From NCBI RefSeq assembly GCF_000715075.1, contig NC_134096.1:38203804-38267803 (forward strand): DNA of 64,000 nucleotides. Reading direction: 5' to 3'. Under the pieces are notes generated by a model, which did not search any database, was not told the DNA's origin, and worked only from the letters and a program-made list of their open reading frames with translations. The position numbers and the translations under genes are program-made. This stretch comes from Nicotiana tabacum (Eukaryota > Streptophyta > Magnoliopsida > Solanales > Solanaceae). This document shows positions 1 to 12,997 of the stretch, piece by piece (position 1 is the stretch's first letter; every line of letters begins with the position of its first letter).

Positions 1-1543
1 AAACGCAGCATCCCCAGGCAGGGACGTCAGTACAAATAATGTATCGAGTATGTAAGGAATAAAAATCAGTAAATAATAGACATGATAGAAACATGGAGTA
101 AAAGACTCAACATGTAAGTCTGAACAACTCTGTGAATCATTGATATTTACAATGTCATGCACATGCATATCAATGTCATACCATGCTTAGGTATATGCGT
201 TCATAATATCATCAAGCCTCTGAGGGCATCCCATCATATCATCTCGGCCACTGTGGGCAAATTATCAACGTATACCAGCTGATCAGGTGGTGGTGCGTAT
301 ATACCGCTGTAACCTTTCCTCATATCCCATATACATATAATATACATGTATACGCGTATATAACGTTATATGGTCATGGGTCAATGTAAATGAATGCAAT
401 ACAAGAGAAGTACGTCAATAAAATCTCTCGGAACGTCATAGGACCATTATGCCTTTGATTAATATCATGAAATAAACTTTATCCACTTACGTATTTTCTG
501 AGACCCATGAACAGATGATAGAATAATAAGACACATAGGAAATCAAGAATATAGACAGTCCTAGTATTTCTATGAATAAAGTCATTTATGAAAGATGCGT
601 ATTTTGCTCATTTCATTTGTATCATTTGGACCATGCCAAAAGGAAAGAAGGGGTAGCCTTAACATACCTGAACTGATTCTCTTGACAATCCCTCTAACAC
701 ATGTATTTTGCAAAAATATTTAACGGCGGATTGAAGTAGGGAACAATCCGTGTGATATTCTTAAGAAAGATTGTACCTTGCTCCCTTAGAATTTGCAAAT
801 CCCATTCCTATTACGCAGTATAACCTCGTATAAAATTCTTGAAGCAATTTAGCATTGCCATAAGCACCGTAAAGGATTCATTATGAATTCCTTGAATTCC
901 ATCCGTTACTACATGTAGTCATAAGCCTTAATTTTGTGGTTTTGAGAGGCCTTTTATATAAATGGTTGTGGGCCTCACACTTTAAATGACTAAGCCACGT
1001 AACCTTTAATTGTGACACCTTGCTATATGACTCAAGATTCATTTAATTGACCAATCTTACTGCCACGTTGAGGCCCATCAATTCTTTATCCAAATATGCT
1101 TAATTATATAGTTAACCTCCAACTAAAAATTCATAATTACTCAATTATCCATATAATTAAAAATTATCTCAAACTACTTAAAATACTACTCACTTTTAAC
1201 TCACTTTATATATCTTGCCATCATGGTCATATGGTACCTTGTATGGCACTAGTCCATAAATACCGGTATTGTAGCTTGGACCGTATTTTATCTCAAAATG
1301 TCAAATTTTGATAAAATTCATTTTCTTCGATTCGCTTACCCTCTCACCTTCACGAATTTACTTATCACTTATTTAAAATAGCATAATGCTTATAATCTCA
1401 AAATAATCTCATTCCCGAACTCACGTCGATTAACTTATAACGAAACTTTAACATACGAAAATGTTGGATGTAACGTCTCATTTCCGAGCTTTTATTAATT
1501 TACTTATGGCGTACTTTCACGTACGAAAATATGGAGTGTAACA
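1..1543 (-). repeat. 3' LTR of N1 (partial)
   Basis: Ends with TGTAACA (reverse complement of an LTR 5' tip TGTTACA). It aligns along its whole length with 14064-15599, including the box GGGACGTCAGTACAAATAAT near its start. A second, inner TGTAACG lies about 72 bp before the real end, as in the partner LTR. The first roughly 475 bp are beyond the window edge. Confidence 0.85.
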
Positions 1544-4500
1544 TCATTCCCCTTTGGAACATTCGTCCTCGAATGTTGACTGATGCACTTATCATTATCA
1601 TAACCTATAGCTCTTGCGAATACTTTAGTACTCTCCTTACCATCTAGGCAACTGTTCTGTGAATAAATCCAAAGGCCAGGGCATTCCCGCCTTTAGGCCT
1701 CTTTCTCATACCACGGCCTGTGATCGGAATTCTTACAATCTCGTAACTTTTGCTACCTTCTGTCATGAAGCATGTACGACTTTTTTCTTGTATGTTCGCC
1801 TATGCGACTCTTCCCTCCAGCTTTTAGCCAATCTCTAGGCCTCACTTTGTAAGCATATACAGAGCTTGATAAGATGTCCCTCCGGGCATCTATAGGTATA
1901 CTGAAGTTCTTTGCTCGGTACTTTGTTGAACTTACGAATATTGTTATATCTTGTTTCATAGACCTAGTTATCTATCCATATGACTTTACTGCATCTAGAT
2001 AGGTCATACTATACCATAACTCTTACTTTATTTTATCGTTGCTGAGGTCTGCTACCAAACTCCAGGTTACTCTCTCGCTGCTTATCATGTATGTATAAAT
2101 CTAAGTCCTTTAATGCTTCCTCGTTACTATTTATCATAAGAATGACAGTTGGATCTCATTTCATACTGTTGAATGTTTATCCATCCATTGTTGATTCACC
2201 TCAATGTTGATCTATAATTTACCGCTGATAACTTGACCTTTTATGTAACATTGTCGCTAGGGCTCACGTCGCATCGAGGAACATTTGAAATGATTAGACT
2301 AATCCACCTGGGGGCGATACCATGCTTCCATAACCATATTTCATATCATCCCAATGTGATTCACCTTATGTGGGTATTTTAATCCTGTACAATTCATGAA
2401 ATCCCTTCAAATCATCACTCAATCGAAGGCCCAAATGTCATCCTTCATTTATCATAATTATACCCTCGTTCTACTACCAGGGCAGCATTCCATCTCTTTT
2501 AAATACTATTAGTCTTAGACTCTTTTAAGTTCATTCAGGCTATACTGAGCTCTCTATAACTTAGATAACACATCAGCTCTCTTGTTTTCATGGGCTTAAT
2601 CCTAAGGACTTATCCATTCTCATCACCTTCTCACTCGCCCTTTCTTATTCTTACTCCTGTCTTCCTAAAACCTTGTCGCTTTACCATACTTTAGCTTGCG
2701 ATCTACACATATTCATTTATACTACTCGCAACCTTCCTTCTACTTGCTTGCACCACAGATTTCCTTATGTTTTTTTGGAACATCAAGCGAGACATCACAT
2801 CGTCTCAAACTCTTCTTTACTCTTTTAGACCTCTCGATACCTAGAAACCATAGGCTGGGAGGTATGCCACCAATGACACCGCTTTCATTCCTGGATACTG
2901 AATCCCAATGCTTCTAGTCCTCTATCTGAAGTATGGATTATTTGCAACCTTTTGCATTTGAGTATCTTGTACGTTATTCACTTTTACATTACTTACCTTA
3001 AAATCTCAAATCATATCTTCTATCTCTTTTATGACCTCGCTTTCACACATGTATAATTCACAGTCACAGCTTGAAGCTCTATTATAATACTTGCACTTCT
3101 GGCGCATACACAATCCGGAGGGAGCTTCATACTGACTTCTTATGAGGCTGGTACTCTTCTAACTGGCTTTATCGTAGAGCCATTATAGAATATGGTTGTT
3201 GTACTATCTCTCTTGCATCTCTGATATTAATAGTGATTCCTGCAATATTCTCAATCGTGATTTCTATAATTTTCTGTGTCCAATAATCTGATTCCTGATT
3301 TACTTAGTTAATGTAACTCTTTAGTTTCCTCTTCCTTCTAATCAGCCTTTATGCATGCTTAAGCTATCTTCCGATCTGCGGCTCCTGGTATTAGTTATTA
3401 CTTTAGCCTTTCATGGACGTTATGGAATATCCATGATACAATCTTTTAATGATTCAATCCTTTGTCTATGACCTGGACTCAATTCTTTCTTTTAACTTAT
3501 ACCGGAGTCTTCTACGGCTATATGATTGTCAACATATATGCTGCATGGATACTACTCTGAAATCTTAAGTGCATTCATAACGTAACTAACTTTGGATCAT
3601 TGATCGAATAATTCCTTTCGTTCTTTCTCGGCTTTCTTTAAACGTAAGCAATAACTTTTCCTGGTCTTTCTTCCACTTGTTGCATGAATACTTGGCTTAT
3701 CTTAGTGCCCACATATATTGGAATTCCATACAACCCATATGATCTTGAATATCACCTTTTGATTTTTTTCTTCTTCCCGTTCATTAGCCACGGTAGGTGC
3801 CACTTTCTTATTGAGTGCATACAATGTTGTAGTGAGACTATTTTTACATGGCCATTTCTTCTTCAAGTTACTATGCTTAGGTTGAATCCATCTTCCTTAT
3901 TTTCTCATCTAGTCTTTCATTGTAATACTTATGGAGGACCTTCTGACTCTTGTAAAGCTGTGAGCTTTATTACATCGTATACTCGACGGAATTTTTGATG
4001 TCCTTCCTCGTCTTTAATTATCCATAGTTACTTATGTCCATGCCCTTGTGCTTGTAGTGTTGCTTCTGAACTGATATTTTGACTGTCTTCCAAGTGGCAC
4101 TCTCTTTTATTTCTGTAACACTTATACGGTACCTTTAACTACCCCAACTCCTAACTGAATATTTCTCAAGGGTCACGATATCATTATCTGCGAGACTGAA
4201 TTCCCCATGTATCAATATTCTGCGTAATCTTTCTTGGGTTATTTTCTTTGTCTTAACTTACGTCTCGCACAGGCTCCTTCTCTGTCAATAACATCTCGGG
4301 CAGGAACCCTTACTTTCTCTCCTTGACATATTGTTTGCATAATGTTCTGGAATCGTAGCATATCTGTAGGATTTGAATAAGTGCAGTCTCATCCCTTTTC
4401 TCATTGTTAGTCGCATTCTCCCTTTACCATTCCATAGTTACTAGGATCACTAAATTCTGACTTAATGTCACATCACTCCATATTTCCCCCTTTAGGGGAG

Positions 4501-5102
4501 TACTAAGATTTAGTGCTATGATGATCTACGTATAGATATTTTACCCCTTCATCTTTGGCGTCTTTTCATATCATCGATGATCCTTACTCACCTTACGGTA
4601 ATCCTTCTGTACCAAGGATAACAAATTTCCTTACTCGAAGGGTGACACTTAGTATAACTGGCACATACAGTCCCTTCAGCTTAACTTTGCTCACATTTCT
4701 TGCTTTAGGGAAGCGTCTTCCTGAATGACCATTCTCTAAATTTCTCATGAATCTTCTTCTGTTGTCCATTCTATTATCGCCGGAACGAAGTCTGAAATTC
4801 TCATGATGTCGACCATTATCAAATCACTCAGTCCCTAATTCATGTTTATTTTATCTTGTTCACCAGCCCATACTGATTTCTATTACTCTGGGGTCTAACG
4901 TTTCCTTCTGGTAGTCGCGTTGGAGTCACGAACTTATTTCTCGAAATGAGGATATGATTTTATGGCTTATACTCTTTTGTTGTCTCAAGGCTTGTCACCT
5001 CTTGTATTTTCCTTCACTTGACTATAGACTCTGTAATACTGTCATCTTTTTGATCTACCGTTGTCATCCATGTATCACATCTTGCTCATAATGCTTCATT
5101 AT
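1544..5102 (-). mobile_element. N1 interior, 3' part, non-coding
   Basis: This is 3.6 kb between the N1 3' LTR and the solo LTR at 5103. On the coding (minus) strand no gag, protease, RT, RNase H or integrase motif is visible, and the longest open frame in any orientation is about 104 codons without family resemblance. The first 35 bp carry a polypurine tract and an inverted repeat. Read as sequence belonging to a non-autonomous element; a fully eroded pol cannot be excluded by eye. Confidence 0.65.
1545..1577 (-). promoter_or_regulatory. Polypurine tract and adjoining stem-loop of N1
   Basis: On the minus strand a purine run CCAAAGGGGAATG (1545-1557) directly abuts the 3' LTR, the place where plus-strand DNA synthesis is primed. 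Just upstream is the inverted repeat AACATTCG-AGGA-CGAATGTT (1558-1577). The same loop and inner stem recur at the equivalent place in E2 and E3. Confidence 0.7.
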
Positions 5103-5259
5103 TGTAAGGCTCCGTAAAATTTATTTTTCCTAAAAACCCAGATTCCGTGATGCCAAAGTAGGCGTAGAGTTTAATAATAGTAGAAATTCTTCACGGCGAG
5201 CAAGTTCGCCGCGGTTCAGACTTTTTGGATTGAACAGTGCGCTGGGAGTTGAAGGAAAA

Positions 5260-5610
5260 TGTTGGGCTGAAGTACGCATTTTTGCGGCCCATTCTGTGGC
5301 TGCAGAACCACTCTGCGGACCGCAGACTGGTTGCAGAGTGGGGCAGATTTCTGGGGCATTTTTTGATGTCTAATTTCATGACCATTATGCGACCACATAA
5401 ATGTTTTACGGGCCGCATTCTTGTCGCATATCCCACTTTGGAATTTTTTGGAGGGAGGTTCTGCGGTGCACTATGCGACCGCAGAACCGTTCTGCGGTGC
5501 ATTATGCGACTGCAGAACAAGTTTGCAGGCCGCATAGTGATCTCAGACTAGACCAGTTTATTTCCAGTTCTAGCCCCTATTTTCGCGGTCATTTCGCGGA
5601 CCGCATAACC
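5260..5610. repeat. Cluster of short CG-rich dyads in the solo LTR
   Basis: Repeated short words such as CTGCGGACCGCAG, TATGCGACCGCAGAAC and GCGGACCGCATAA, many self-complementary around GGTCC or GGACC. The block is shared with the truncated LTR at 8229-8480 and is missing from the copy at 43616-45493. Confidence 0.6.
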
Positions 5611-6616
5611 CATTCCGGAGCTTCAATTTTGGGGGTTTTAAACACAACCCTATTTCGTTAAAACACATCCCATGGATCATTTTGATCATATTTTCTTATA
5701 TGTTTAGAGTGAGAGAGAGGGTCCTAGAGGGAGAAGTGATCTTCATCACATTACTCTTCAACTCTCTCTTAAAATCTTGAATATTATCAAGAGAGGCACC
5801 TGGGTCTTCTTCCTAAGAGGTAAGATTCTATCACTCAAACTCTTAATTTTAAAATGTAACTAGAATGCGCCATTAGTAAGGCAAATCATGGGGATAGGAG
5901 TGCTTACCTTGCATGCATGTATCCTTGTAGTATGTGGGAAGATTGTGAGCTAAAAATGATAGAGAATGGGTTGGGGAATGTTGGAATCTTCCACAAAAAG
6001 GGCCTTAAAACATTGATGCACACCTAGTGTTTGATAATATGCTCAAATGAGCTAGAATCATGACCATCTTCCTAATTTTGGTCCAACTTGTTATATTTCT
6101 AAAATAGATTGAAGTTGCTAAGAATTCTGGATCATTTTAGAGTTTGAAAAGCTCAATTGAGGTATGTTGTCTAAACCCCCCCTTCTTCTTAGAATCGAAT
6201 CCCACGGCGTTCATGTAAATGGAGTAAGTCCATGATCATTATTGAATTGGCTTTTCCTAATGTGGTTATGTTGAAGGATGTTTGTTCAATGTTTATTCTA
6301 AATGCTTCATCATGTCATCTTTCCATTTGAGAATATGTTAAAAAATGTGGAATATTTGATAGGAATGTTAAACCTTCATGTCAAGACCGAAATAAAGGTT
6401 GTTATGCCAAATTGTATGAAAGGCCTCTATGTGTCTAAGATTTCCTAAATTGCTCATATGTGAATTAATGTCTTGAATGGGAAGCCCTATTGATGCTAAT
6501 AATGATAATGATATTTGAATGTGGAAAAGGGAACTGGAACTATGAAATATGGCCAAGTGCCAAGAATGACTTTGTAATTGTTAAGAAGTACGATGTGAGA
6601 TGATTGACTGAAGAAG

Positions 6617-6890
6617 GTAATGTCTCAAATGAGATGGCCTAGCCGATAGGGCCGAGATCGGACTCCGTGTAAGAACACGGTGGTATTGTGGATGAAATTG
6701 TGATAATGTCTCAAATGAGATGGCCTAGCCGATCGGGCCGTGATCGGACGCCATGCCACACACATGGTGGTACTGCGTTGGAAATTATAATGAAATTGTG
6801 GTAATGTCTCAAATGAGATGGCCTAGCCGATCGGGCCGAGATCGGACTCCGTGTTAGAATACGGAGGTATTGTAAATTGTGGAATATCGG
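6617..6890 (+). repeat. Tandem array, 3 copies of a 90-100 bp unit, inside solo LTR
   Basis: Three copies start near 6618, 6704 and 6801, each with AATGTCTCAAATGAGATGG followed by CCTAGCCGAT-GGGCCG-GATCGGACTCC and a short hairpin around CCGTGT...ACACGG. Unit sequence is unrelated to arrays in other LTRs of this window. Confidence 0.85.
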
Positions 6891-7596
6891 TACTATAGGT
6901 CACCCAACCTAATAATATGGAAATTGTCTTGAAAACGTATATGATCCTTAACTTGTTGTTTTACTATTATTTGAAGCCCTTATTGAATTCTTGACTCTTC
7001 CTCTTGTATTATTATTCATTCTATTGAGTTGGTGTTTAGCTTTACATACTAGTGTTATTCGACGGTACTAACGTCCCTTTTACCGGGGGTGCTGCATCTT
7101 TAAATGGATGCAGGTGGTTACATAGCAGACAATGTTGATCCCAGATAGTGCTGCATCCTCTTCTCAGCGGACTCGGTGAGCCCCATTTTATTCCGGGGTC
7201 TTGTATTGTACCTTTTGTTTATATTGTGGTCACTTTTGAGGTATAGCCGAGGCCTTATTGCCGGCACCATCTTTTCTCTCTTTTGTATCTTTAGAGGCTC
7301 CGTAGACACTATGTGGGTTGTATATGGGTGTTGGGAATGTTAAACAAGTATATGTTGTGTTTGATCACTTGTTCCACTCAGACTATAAGAATCGGTGTAT
7401 TTTGAGACTTAAAGGCGAAATAGCTAATAAAACAGATTAATGTTGTATGTATGAACTTGCTTCTGTCTAATTAATGAAATCGCGTCTTTTCTTGATCGTG
7501 GGTTAATTGGGTAGATAGTATCTAACAGGCTTGCTCGGCCGGGTTCACTCGGTTGAGCGCCGGTCGCGCTTCCTGAGGTTGGGGCGTGACAATTAT

Positions 7597-7968
7597 CTCT
7601 CTTCTTATTTCCCTGCCAATATTTATGTCTATAACTTTATTCTGAAAACTCTAATAAGACATTCTTTTGCTTTTAGCTCCTTTTGCTCTATCCATTGGCT
7701 CTTCGGGTTGCCTAACATTCTCTCTTTACTAGGTACGGGAGCAATACTAAGATAATATTTATCTCTTCAAGGCTTCCAATGCCTATCTTTGTAGTACTTA
7801 TATCTAGTTGTACTATTTTAGAGTGCACCATCTGGTGTCTCACAAGGAGATCTATTAGCACATTTGCAATATCCTTTGGAAATGTCAGATAACGCTAACA
7901 ATCCATCCACCATGTTGGGTTACCCTAACCCCAACTAGATCCTGATATCCTACCTTCTGTTATACTAC
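7597..7968 (-). mobile_element. N1 interior, middle part
   Basis: Continuation of the N1 interior beyond the solo LTR. The last 45 bp (CCCTAACCCC...TATACTAC) match 10380-10426 of N2, showing that N1 and N2 belong to the same or sister families. The final five bases, 7964-7968 (ACTAC), are the left target duplication of N2. No coding sequence is recognised. Confidence 0.65.
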
Positions 7969-8210
7969 TGTCACGACCCAAACCGATGGGCCACGACGGG
8001 CACCCGGTACCTTACTCAACCGAGTACCAACATAACGTATCTTTCTTATTACATCATCATATACACGTGACATACGGGCCTAATAGGCCAACATCATCAT
8101 TTATAAACTCAAAACATAGGCCGACAAGGCCGTACAATCTTTCACGTACACGACATATGTCTACAAGCCTCTAAGAGTACATAAATGTCATAAAGGTCGG
8201 GACAGGGCCC
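7969..8210 (-). repeat. Remnant of N2 3' LTR (242 bp)
   Basis: Matches 11019-11260 closely (TGTCACGACCCAAACCGATG..., CGGGCCTAATAGGCC, GGGACAGGGCCC), then breaks abruptly at 8210/8211 into an unrelated plus-strand LTR. Confidence 0.85.
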
Positions 8211-10379
8211 GTATGTCCGCAAAGAAAAATGTAATTCTGCGGTCCATTATGCCACCGCAAAATCACTCTGCGGGCCGTATAATGGTCACAGAAGTGAGCA
8301 GGAGAAGGGCCAATACGGGGAAATTATGCGGTCGATTATGCGACCGCATAACTGTTTTGCGGACCGCATAGTGACCGCATACACAAACAGATTTTGGCCA
8401 ACTTTGGACACTAATATGCGACCGATATACGATCCGCATAACCATTATGTGGTCGCATATGCGACCGCAGAACCTGTTCCAGAGCTTCATTTTTGGGTTT
8501 TTAAAACCCGACCCTACTTCGTTAAATACACGTTTTGGGCTATTTTTGAGAGATAATCTGATATTTTAGAGTAAGAGAGGGTTCCCTAGAGTGAGAAGGT
8601 GTTCTCCAATAATTGTTCTTCAATTCTTGCCCAAGTTTTGGAAGATTGAGAAGGGAAACTCACTAGGTCTTCATCCTAGAGGTAAGATTCTACACCCTAA
8701 CCCTCAATTTTGAATTTTATGTGGAAATTGATAATAAGCAAGATAATTTCTGGGCAAGAGGGTTGGTTATTTTACATGCATGTTTTATCAAAGGGTGTAG
8801 AAAGGTTGTTGGGCTAAAAATGGTAAAGGTTGGGTTGTGGGATGATGGAATCCTCCATAAAAGGACCTTGAACCTTAATGCACACCTAGTGTTTGATAAA
8901 ATGCTCAAATGAGCTAGAACCATAATCATCTTCCTAATTGTGGTTCAATTTATTATATTTCTAAAATAGATTGAAGTTGCTAAGAATTCCGGAACGCTTT
9001 AGAGTTTAAGGAAGCTCAATTGAGGTATGTTGGCTAAACTCTTCTTTAAGAGTTGGAATTCTCATTATCCTTGTGAGTTACGAGATGTTGATTATAAATC
9101 GAGTATTCCGATAAGTTTTGTGATGAAGATATATGTTCAATTTGTATTTCAAATGCTCTTATTATATTACATTATAAATTGAGGATGTGTCCCAAACTAT
9201 GGATTACGTATCCACATGTTATAATTTCTAGTCGTGATTTATATAAAAGGTATTATGCCAAGTTGTGTAGAGATTGTGATTGTGATACACCTCCACCCGC
9301 ATACATTGGGGTGAGGCGACATGACCACTTTGTGTGGGGATTATGGTATAGAGATTGTGATTATGATATACCTCTACCCACATATATATTGGGTGAGGCG
9401 GCATGACCGCTTTGTGTAGGGATTATGATATTGTGGGACTGCACCTCCTCCTGCTTACATTGGGGTGAGGCGGTACGACCGCTTTGTGTATAGTTTTGGT
9501 ATTGTTGTGGCACCACCACCCGCATACATTGGGGTGAGGCGGCATAGCCGCTTTGTGTAAGTTCTTAGTACTGTGGTTATATATCCACCCACATACATTG
9601 GGGTGAGGCGGCAGGGCCGCTTGATTAGAGTTGTGGTATTGTACGTACACCTCCACCTGCATTCATCGGGTGAGGCGATGGGGCCGCTTTGTGTGAAGAT
9701 GGTCACTTAGGATCTCATCTTAAATCCTATCAATGTTGTTGATAGCTTTTAATAAGCTTGCTATGGGTGAGACAGTTATTTATATCATTCTATTTCTGCA
9801 CTAGTTCATCATAATTATCTTGTATTTCTAAATTTTTAAATTGGTGTTTAGTTTTCATACTAGTACTATTCGACGGTACTAACGTCCCTTTTGCCGGGGG
9901 CGCTGCATCTTTAAATGGATGCAGGTGGTTCCACAGCAGGAGACATTGATTAGTGATAGCAGTACACCTTCTTCCCAGCTGACTTGGTGAGCCCCACTTC
10001 ATCCCGGGGTTATGTATCTTTTGTTCTTTGTGTATTCCGTTTGAGGTATAGCCGGGGCCTTGTTGTCGGCATTATCATTGTACTCATCTTTATCTATAGA
10101 GTCTCCATAGACATAGTGTGGGTTGTGTATTGGTATTGGGGAAAGACAAACTATGTTATGTTGTGGTTGTATTACTTGTCCATTTGAGACTTTAAAAATG
10201 ATGAAACTATTGATAAGAAATTGGTAATTACAGACATGACCACTTTATTGTTTAATAAAGGAAAACATATATTCTCTATATTCATGAATGAGTTTGGGTA
10301 GAAGGAATCTAATAGGCTTGCTCGGTCAGGTTCACTCGGTTGAGCATCGGTCGTGCTCCTCGATTTTTGGGGCGTGACA
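8211..10379 (+). mobile_element. 5'-truncated solo LTR inside N2
   Basis: Same LTR family as 5103-7591, lacking about its first 165 bp. It ends GGGGCGTGACA at 10379, directly before CCCTAACCCC, which in the uninterrupted N1 copy follows GGGTTA at about 7922. The LTR therefore inserted in N2's leader, and a later deletion removed its 5' tip, the left target duplication and most of N2. It holds the CG-rich dyad block (8229-8480) and a tandem array (9265-9690). Confidence 0.8.
9265..9690 (+). repeat. Tandem array, about 6 copies of a 65-85 bp unit
   Basis: Units contain CCTCCACCCGCATACATTGG then GGTGAGGCGGCATGACCGC and TTTGTGT, followed by a short variable spacer. Open reading through the array gives proline/histidine-rich frames on the minus strand, which I regard as artefacts of the repeat. 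The same array occurs at 44396-44815. Confidence 0.85.
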
Positions 10380-11018
10380 CCCTAACCCCAGCTAGATCCT
10401 GATATCCTGCCTTCTCTTATACTACTTCTGTTAGCCCCCATAGAGCATAAATGAGATGGGTATGGCCAATTGTACATACCTCTATTATTGTTGAAGGTAA
10501 CTCAAAAGGCTTATATTCCTCTGCGATAATCTTCATTAGCTGAGTAGTTCGTACCCTTTTTCATCTTGCTTTTTTTACTTGTTGAAACTTGTGTCTACCT
10601 TCCGATTCTGTTATTCCTTTTTACCGTAAGAGTGGATAAGTACTCTTGCCTTAAAACTCCTTGTCAAGAACCTTATTCCTTTTAGTACACGCATGGTCTA
10701 CTGAAGATCTCACATTTACTCATCATAAGCATAATGCAAAAATCGAGTTCCTCTTACTTAACTCTTCCACAACTATATCTCCTACCGACCATCTTTCTGA
10801 ATGTAGGCATCGTTGTATTACAAATAAGATAGAGTTTAGGAAATTAAGTTCTTACAACTAAGCTCTACCACACGATCTAGTGTAGGAAGAAATAGTGACA
10901 GTCCTAAAAGCCCTGTAGCCTCCTGCTTATAAGTGTGGTGCATGATACACCCATAAACAAGACTCTACTAGACACGGCTTGTAGACTCCCTAGGACAGAA
11001 CTGCTTTGATATCACTTT
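10380..11018 (-). mobile_element. N2 leader with tRNA-Met primer-binding site
   Basis: Minus-strand leader immediately after the N2 5' LTR. The primer-binding site, reading TGATATCAAAGC on the minus strand (11003-11014), is a mutated form of the TGGTATCAGAGC seen intact in E2. The following text (AGTTCTGTCCTAGGGAGTCT on the minus strand) is nearly identical to the E2 leader. No gag start can be supported. Confidence 0.75.
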
Positions 11019-12992
11019 TGTCACGACCCAAACCGATGGGCCGCGACGGGAACCCGGTACCTTACTCAATAGAGTACCAACGTAACATATCTTTCTTATT
11101 ACATCATCATATACAAGTGACATACGGGCCTAATAGGCCAACATCATCATTTATAAACTCAATACATAGGCCGACAAGGCTGTACAATCTTTCACGTACA
11201 CGACATATGTCTACAAGCCTCTAAGAGTACATAAATATCATAAAGGTCAGGACAGGGCCCCGACATACTAATCAGTACATGTCCTAATCATACTGACCAC
11301 ATAAGCAACTCCGGAATAAATGGAGTGTACCAACATCTTCCGCTAAGCTAATCGCCTACTTGGAGGACTCTTAACCTGTCTATTGAGACCTGCGGGCATG
11401 ATACATAGTGTCCCCAGGCAAAAGGGACGTCAGTACAAATAATGTACTGAGTATGTAAGGAATAAAAATTAGTAAATAATAGACATGAGAGAAAAATGGA
11501 ATAAAAGACTCGACATATACGTTTGCATAGCTCTATGAATCATTTCATTTTTATAACGTCATGCATATGCGTATAAATGTCATACCATGTATAGGTATAT
11601 GTGTTCATAACATCATCAAGCCTCTGAAGGCATCCAATCATATCATTTCGGCCATTGTGGGCAAATCATCAACGTATACCAGCTGATCAGGTGGTGGTGC
11701 GTATATAACGCCATAACCTTTTTCCATATCCCATATACATATAATATACATATATACACGTATATAACGACATATGGTCATGGGTCAATGTATATGTGTA
11801 AATGCATAAGAAATACGTTAATAATATTTTCTCGGAATGTCATAAAAATAATATGCCTTAAGAAATACGTTAATAAGATTTTCTCGGAATTTCATAAAAA
11901 TAATATGCATGTCGGATAAATTTTATCAAATACGTATTTTTCTGAGACCCATGAACAGAAGATATAATAATAATTCACATAGGGAATCAAGAATATAGAC
12001 ACCCCTAATATTTCTATAAATAGAGTCGTTTATGAAAACTGTGTGTTTGCTCGTTTCTTTCAGTATCATTTGGGTCATGCCAAAAAGAAAGAAGGGTTAG
12101 TCTTCTTAACATACCTGGAATAGGGAAAAATTCATATGTTATTCTTAGAAAAGGTTGCACCGTACTCCTTTAGAACCACAAAATGTTTACGTTGTTAAGC
12201 TTCTAATAATTCTCGTTGGATTTCTTTTGCAGGAAATGGTTGAAGAAATCACGTTGCTAATGTTGTAGTAGGAATTTTGTAGGAATTTGTAAGCATTTAC
12301 GTTGCTAATGTGCAAAGCTCACATCTGAATCGTAGTGTCTTGTAGTTAATGTGCAAAGCTCACGTTTGTAGGAAATTTGTAAGAAATGAAGTGTCTGGTT
12401 TGAGAACGTTTTGAATTTGATTTAGAAAGAAGGTATATGATTCTCCCTTGATTATTTAATGCCCAAGTGAAACCAAACTTAAATGTTTTACACGTTAAAG
12501 TCTTGTTGTCTTATGTACATTACTTTAAATGGCCACCTAAGCTAATATGACCAAGAGTCATTTGTATAATATGTGGCTTGCTGCCACGTGGGGTTGGGGT
12601 GAGAATTTTAAATCTTTATCCACTAATTAGGTAGTGTTTCGTTACCCGGTAATTAACTAATTACCCGCATAATTAAAAATTATCCCAAATTACTTAAAAT
12701 ATTGCTCATTTTTAGCATACCTTATACACCTCACTATCATGGCCATGTGGTACCTTGTATGGCATTAGTCCATAAATACCGGATATTTTAGCTTGGGCCA
12801 TATTTTATCCCAAAATGTCAAACTTCGACGAAATTTATTTTCTTCGATTTGCTTACCCTCTCACCTTCACCAATTTACCCATCACTTGTTGAAAATAGCA
12901 TAATGCTTATAATCACAAAATAATTTCATTCCCGAACTTGCGTTGATTAACTTACGACGAAACTTTATCGTACGAAAATACGGGATGTAACA
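11019..12992 (-). repeat. 5' LTR of N2
   Basis: Complete 1974 bp LTR in reverse orientation, TGTCACGACCC...GATGTAACA. It lacks the 72 bp terminal extension seen in the N1 LTRs. It includes a 52 bp tandem duplication (11805-11908) and a second, imperfect duplication of GTGCAAAGCTCAC (about 12300-12370). Confidence 0.88.
11805..11908. repeat. 52 bp tandem duplication in N2 LTR
   Basis: Two adjacent copies of a segment containing AAGAAATACGTTAATAA, TTTTCTCGGAAT and CATAAAAATAATATGC. The N1 LTR has only one copy at the equivalent position (about 14470-14520). Confidence 0.8.
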
Positions 12993-12997
12993 ACTAC

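Larger units (their letters stand above)
5098..7596 (+). mobile_element. Solo LTR of a gypsy-type retrotransposon with target duplication ATTAT
   Basis: The LTR runs 5103-7591, from TGTAAGGCTCC to GGGGCGTGACA, with exact five-base duplications ATTAT at 5098-5102 and 7592-7596. No interior or second LTR is present, so it is a solo LTR left by LTR-LTR recombination. Its 3' third matches 8211-10379 and 43616-45493. It contains a block of CG-rich dyads (about 5260-5610), a three-copy tandem array (6617-6890), and the conserved box TACTAACGTCCCTTTTACCG near 7064. It interrupts the N1 interior. Confidence 0.9.
7969..12992 (-). mobile_element. N2: minus-strand LTR retrotransposon remnant nested in N1, duplication ACTAC
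   Basis: Starts TGTCACGACCC at 7969 and ends ATGTAACA at 12992, with ACTAC at 7964-7968 and again at 12993-12997. The left (3') LTR is cut after 242 bp; the right (5') LTR is complete (11019-12992). Between them only 639 bp of leader (10380-11018) survives, plus a truncated foreign LTR. A large deletion ending inside that foreign LTR best explains the missing interior. The insertion target is the leader of a relative, N1. Confidence 0.85.

Noticed and set aside
3684..3998. 104-codon plus-strand frame
   Set aside because: Antisense to the N1 interior, hydrophobic by composition, no recognisable family.
5191..5661. Overlapping frames up to 114 codons on both strands
   Set aside because: They lie in the CG-rich dyad block of a solo LTR and show no family resemblance.
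9423..9706. Proline/histidine-rich minus-strand frames of about 80 codons
   Set aside because: They are translations of the tandem array in the LTR; array units recur at 44396-44815 with frame-breaking changes.
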